Positions 62,844-64,000 of a stretch of 64,000 nucleotides of DNA are shown here, one piece after another. The stretch comes from Sinorhizobium numidicum (GTDB lineage: Bacteria > Pseudomonadota > Alphaproteobacteria > Rhizobiales > Rhizobiaceae): contig NZ_CP120368.1 in assembly GCF_029892045.1 (NCBI RefSeq), forward strand, positions 990,001-1,054,000, in the 5' to 3' direction. A program made the position numbers and the translations under genes. The stretch's first letter is position 1. Each line of letters starts with the position of its first letter. The notes under the pieces were generated by a model that was not told where the DNA came from, did no database searches, and worked only from the letters and a program-made list of their open reading frames with translations.

Positions 62844-62849
62844 CGCAAT

Positions 62850-63347
62850 TCAATCGGGCGCCTGTTGGCAATTCTCCGACGGTCTCAGCGCCTCGGCCAT
62901 GCGCGAGATGACGCCGTCGAAACTCGTCAGCTTGGTCTTGCGGTATTGCAGCCTGAAATAGGCGGCGCTGCCGTCACAGAGTGCTATCGCGCGCGCATAG
63001 AACACCTCGCGGTCGCGCGCACCGGAGAAGCTGGCCCAGACGGGCGTGATGCGGGAGAAGAGTATTCTCCACTGGTCCTGCTTCTCGTAACCGATGTGCT
63101 CGGCGACGTCGGTCTCGAAATCACCGTCAGACGGGTGGCTGCCGAACACCGTCAGCGTCGCCCCGTTGTCGTCCGCATGAAAGCTTGCGCCATCGCCGTT
63201 GTCCGATTGCTGGCGCATTTCGAACCCGGGCGGTATGTCGATCGTGTAGCCGAAGCGGGGATTGGCATAGGGATGCCAATCGTCCTGCGCGGCGGCGGGC
63301 GGGGCGAGGACCGCAAGGAGAGCGAATGCAAAAAAGGCACGGCGCAT
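62850..63347 (-). CDS. Exported hypothetical protein, 165 aa
   Basis: A signal peptide (about residues 1-20, ending PPAAA) and a mature domain opening DDWHPYANPRFGYTIDIPPGF, a common start for periplasmic beta-sandwich proteins of rhizobia. Two cysteines, C123 and C160, could form a disulfide. I do not recognise a function. ATG 63345-63347 has only a weak Shine-Dalgarno. The gene ends near the truncated RIME copy 8 and starts near degraded RIME copy 9. Confidence 0.75.
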   Translation of the reverse strand: MRRAFFAFALLAVLAPPAAAQDDWHPYANPRFGYTIDIPPGFEMRQQSDNGDGASFHADDNGATLTVFGSHPSDGDFETDVAEHIGYEKQDQWRILFSRITPVWASFSGARDREVFYARAIALCDGSAAYFRLQYRKTKLTSFDGVISRMAEALRPSENCQQAPD

Positions 63348-63386
63348 GCGGGCGTCCTCTCGGGTTGCTTTGACCTGCCGCTCCCC

Positions 63387-63486
63387 TTACAGCGCCGCGC
63401 GTTTCCTCAGATGGGTGAAGGCCGCCGTGGTTGCTCTGAGCTGCTGCATAATTTTATCCTCAAATCGATTAGAGTTTAAGGATTAT
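63387..63486 (+). repeat. RIME1-like element, degraded copy 9
   Basis: TTACAGCGCCGCGCGT and CTGCATAATTTTATCCTCAAATCG are recognisable, but several stem positions are changed and the first palindrome no longer pairs. It is the most decayed copy here. Confidence 0.68.
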
Positions 63487-63566
63487 CGGTAGCTTCGCGG
63501 CGAGGTCTCCCCCGCTGTTCCTGATGGAACAGTCGGCAGATGCCAGCGCCCTGTCGAGCGTCCCAG

Positions 63567-63974
63567 TCAGTCCTCTTCGAAGGTCATCGCGGTGCCGTTG
63601 AGGCAATAGCGCAGGCCCGTCGGCGGGGGACCGTCCGGAAACACATGGCCGAGATGGGCATCGCAATCGGCGCAGCGGATTTCCGTCCTTACCATTCCGT
63701 GCGAGCGGTCGACATATTCGGCGATCGCCTGCGGATCTACCGGTGCGAAATAACTCGGCCAGCCGCAACCTGAATCGAATTTCGTGTCGGACCGGAAGAG
63801 TGCTCGACCGCAACAGACGCATTTGTACGTACCAAATCTCTTGTTGTCGAGGAAGGGGCCGGTAAAGGGGCGTTCGGTGCCATGTTCGCGCGTAATGCGA
63901 TATTGCTCGGCCGTCAGCAGCGCCCGCCATTCCTCGTCCGTCTTCTGTACTTTCCGCGTGCGGCCATCGGCCAT
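63567..63974 (-). CDS. msrB: Peptide-methionine (R)-S-oxide reductase
   Basis: 135 residues. MsrB repairs oxidised methionine. The zinc ligands are two CxxC pairs, C52/C55 and C101/C104, the catalytic cysteine is C124 in [10 protein letters not shown], and C70 in GCGWPS may be the resolving cysteine. AGGAG stands 7 nt before ATG 63972-63974; an upstream start adds five residues. It is the last gene in the window. Confidence 0.93.
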   Translation of the reverse strand: MADGRTRKVQKTDEEWRALLTAEQYRITREHGTERPFTGPFLDNKRFGTYKCVCCGRALFRSDTKFDSGCGWPSYFAPVDPQAIAEYVDRSHGMVRTEIRCADCDAHLGHVFPDGPPPTGLRYCLNGTAMTFEED

Positions 63975-64000
63975 CGTCAGTCTCCTCATCGGTAGCGGCG

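Noticed and set aside
1..64000. Phage, transposon, CRISPR or toxin-antitoxin systems
   Set aside because: I searched for transposase, integrase, Cas, MazF/VapC-like and capsid motifs in the translated frames and found none that hold up.

Overview
The window looks like chromosomal DNA of an alphaproteobacterium of the Sinorhizobium/Ensifer group, most likely close to S. meliloti or S. medicae. The signs are a GC-rich genome; a betI-betC-betB-betA operon that includes a choline-sulfatase gene, as known in S. meliloti; a separate cysH-cysD-cysN sulfate-assimilation cluster with no kinase fused to CysN; and nine copies or remnants of a roughly 100-bp double-palindrome repeat that matches RIME1 (Rhizobium-specific intergenic mosaic element). 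Most of the window is ordinary core or near-core chromosome. I saw no prophage, transposase, CRISPR array or conjugation genes.

Layout. 1-7.5 kb: the 3' end of ppdK, small lipoproteins and hypothetical proteins separated by RIME copies, DUF1499, MBL-hydrolase and cupin genes, tRNA-Gln(TTG), tRNA-Pro(CGG), a decayed tRNA-like sequence and a DUF1127 protein. 7.5-11 kb: cysH-cysD-cysN on the minus strand. 11-17.7 kb: a small secreted/membrane pair, then betICBA with a clear BetI-type operator. 17.7-31 kb: HdeD, two c-di-GMP enzymes, a quinone oxidoreductase, DUF3750, a Rhizobium-type asparaginase, a DeoR regulator diverging from a DUF4406 protein, two GST genes and a LysR gene. 31-35.5 kb: an L,D-transpeptidase, the divergent ohrR/ohr pair around a 32-bp near-perfect palindrome, a PhnA-like domain, a HerA-like DUF853 ATPase and DUF2267. 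35.5-43 kb: aldo-keto reductase, tam, a dehalogenase, a tyrosine phosphatase, an alcohol dehydrogenase, a class IV aminotransferase, VOC and YdeI proteins, a frameshifted secreted-protein gene and sodB. 43-48 kb: YafY regulator diverging from a LysE exporter, cytochrome c', a diheme cytochrome c, a DJ-1 family protein, a GNAT acetyltransferase and a MerR metal sensor. 48-57 kb: gcd (PQQ glucose dehydrogenase), selO, a homocysteine-methyltransferase family gene next to a TetR gene, DUF1697 and oligopeptidase B. 57-64 kb: LysR, DUF2798, an NmrA-like gene diverging from an HxlR regulator, a ring-cleavage-type VOC protein, a universal stress protein, a DksA/TraR zinc finger, hemolysin III, a secreted hypothetical protein and msrB.

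Taken together the region is rich in stress-response and osmoprotection genes (bet, ohr, sodB, msrB, HdeD, Usp) and in regulator/target pairs that share an intergenic palindrome.

The most striking unexplained element is upstream of the GNAT gene (47225-47362). A 16-codon leader ORF with codons for Tyr-Phe-Trp-Leu-Phe just before its stop overlaps hairpin 1:2. It is followed by an alternative 2:3 pairing and a 3:4 hairpin with a T-rich tail. A plausible promoter is placed so that transcription would begin at the leader AUG. This is the complete architecture of a ribosome-mediated transcription attenuator, similar to the leaderless trpL of S. meliloti, but in front of an acetyltransferase of unknown substrate.
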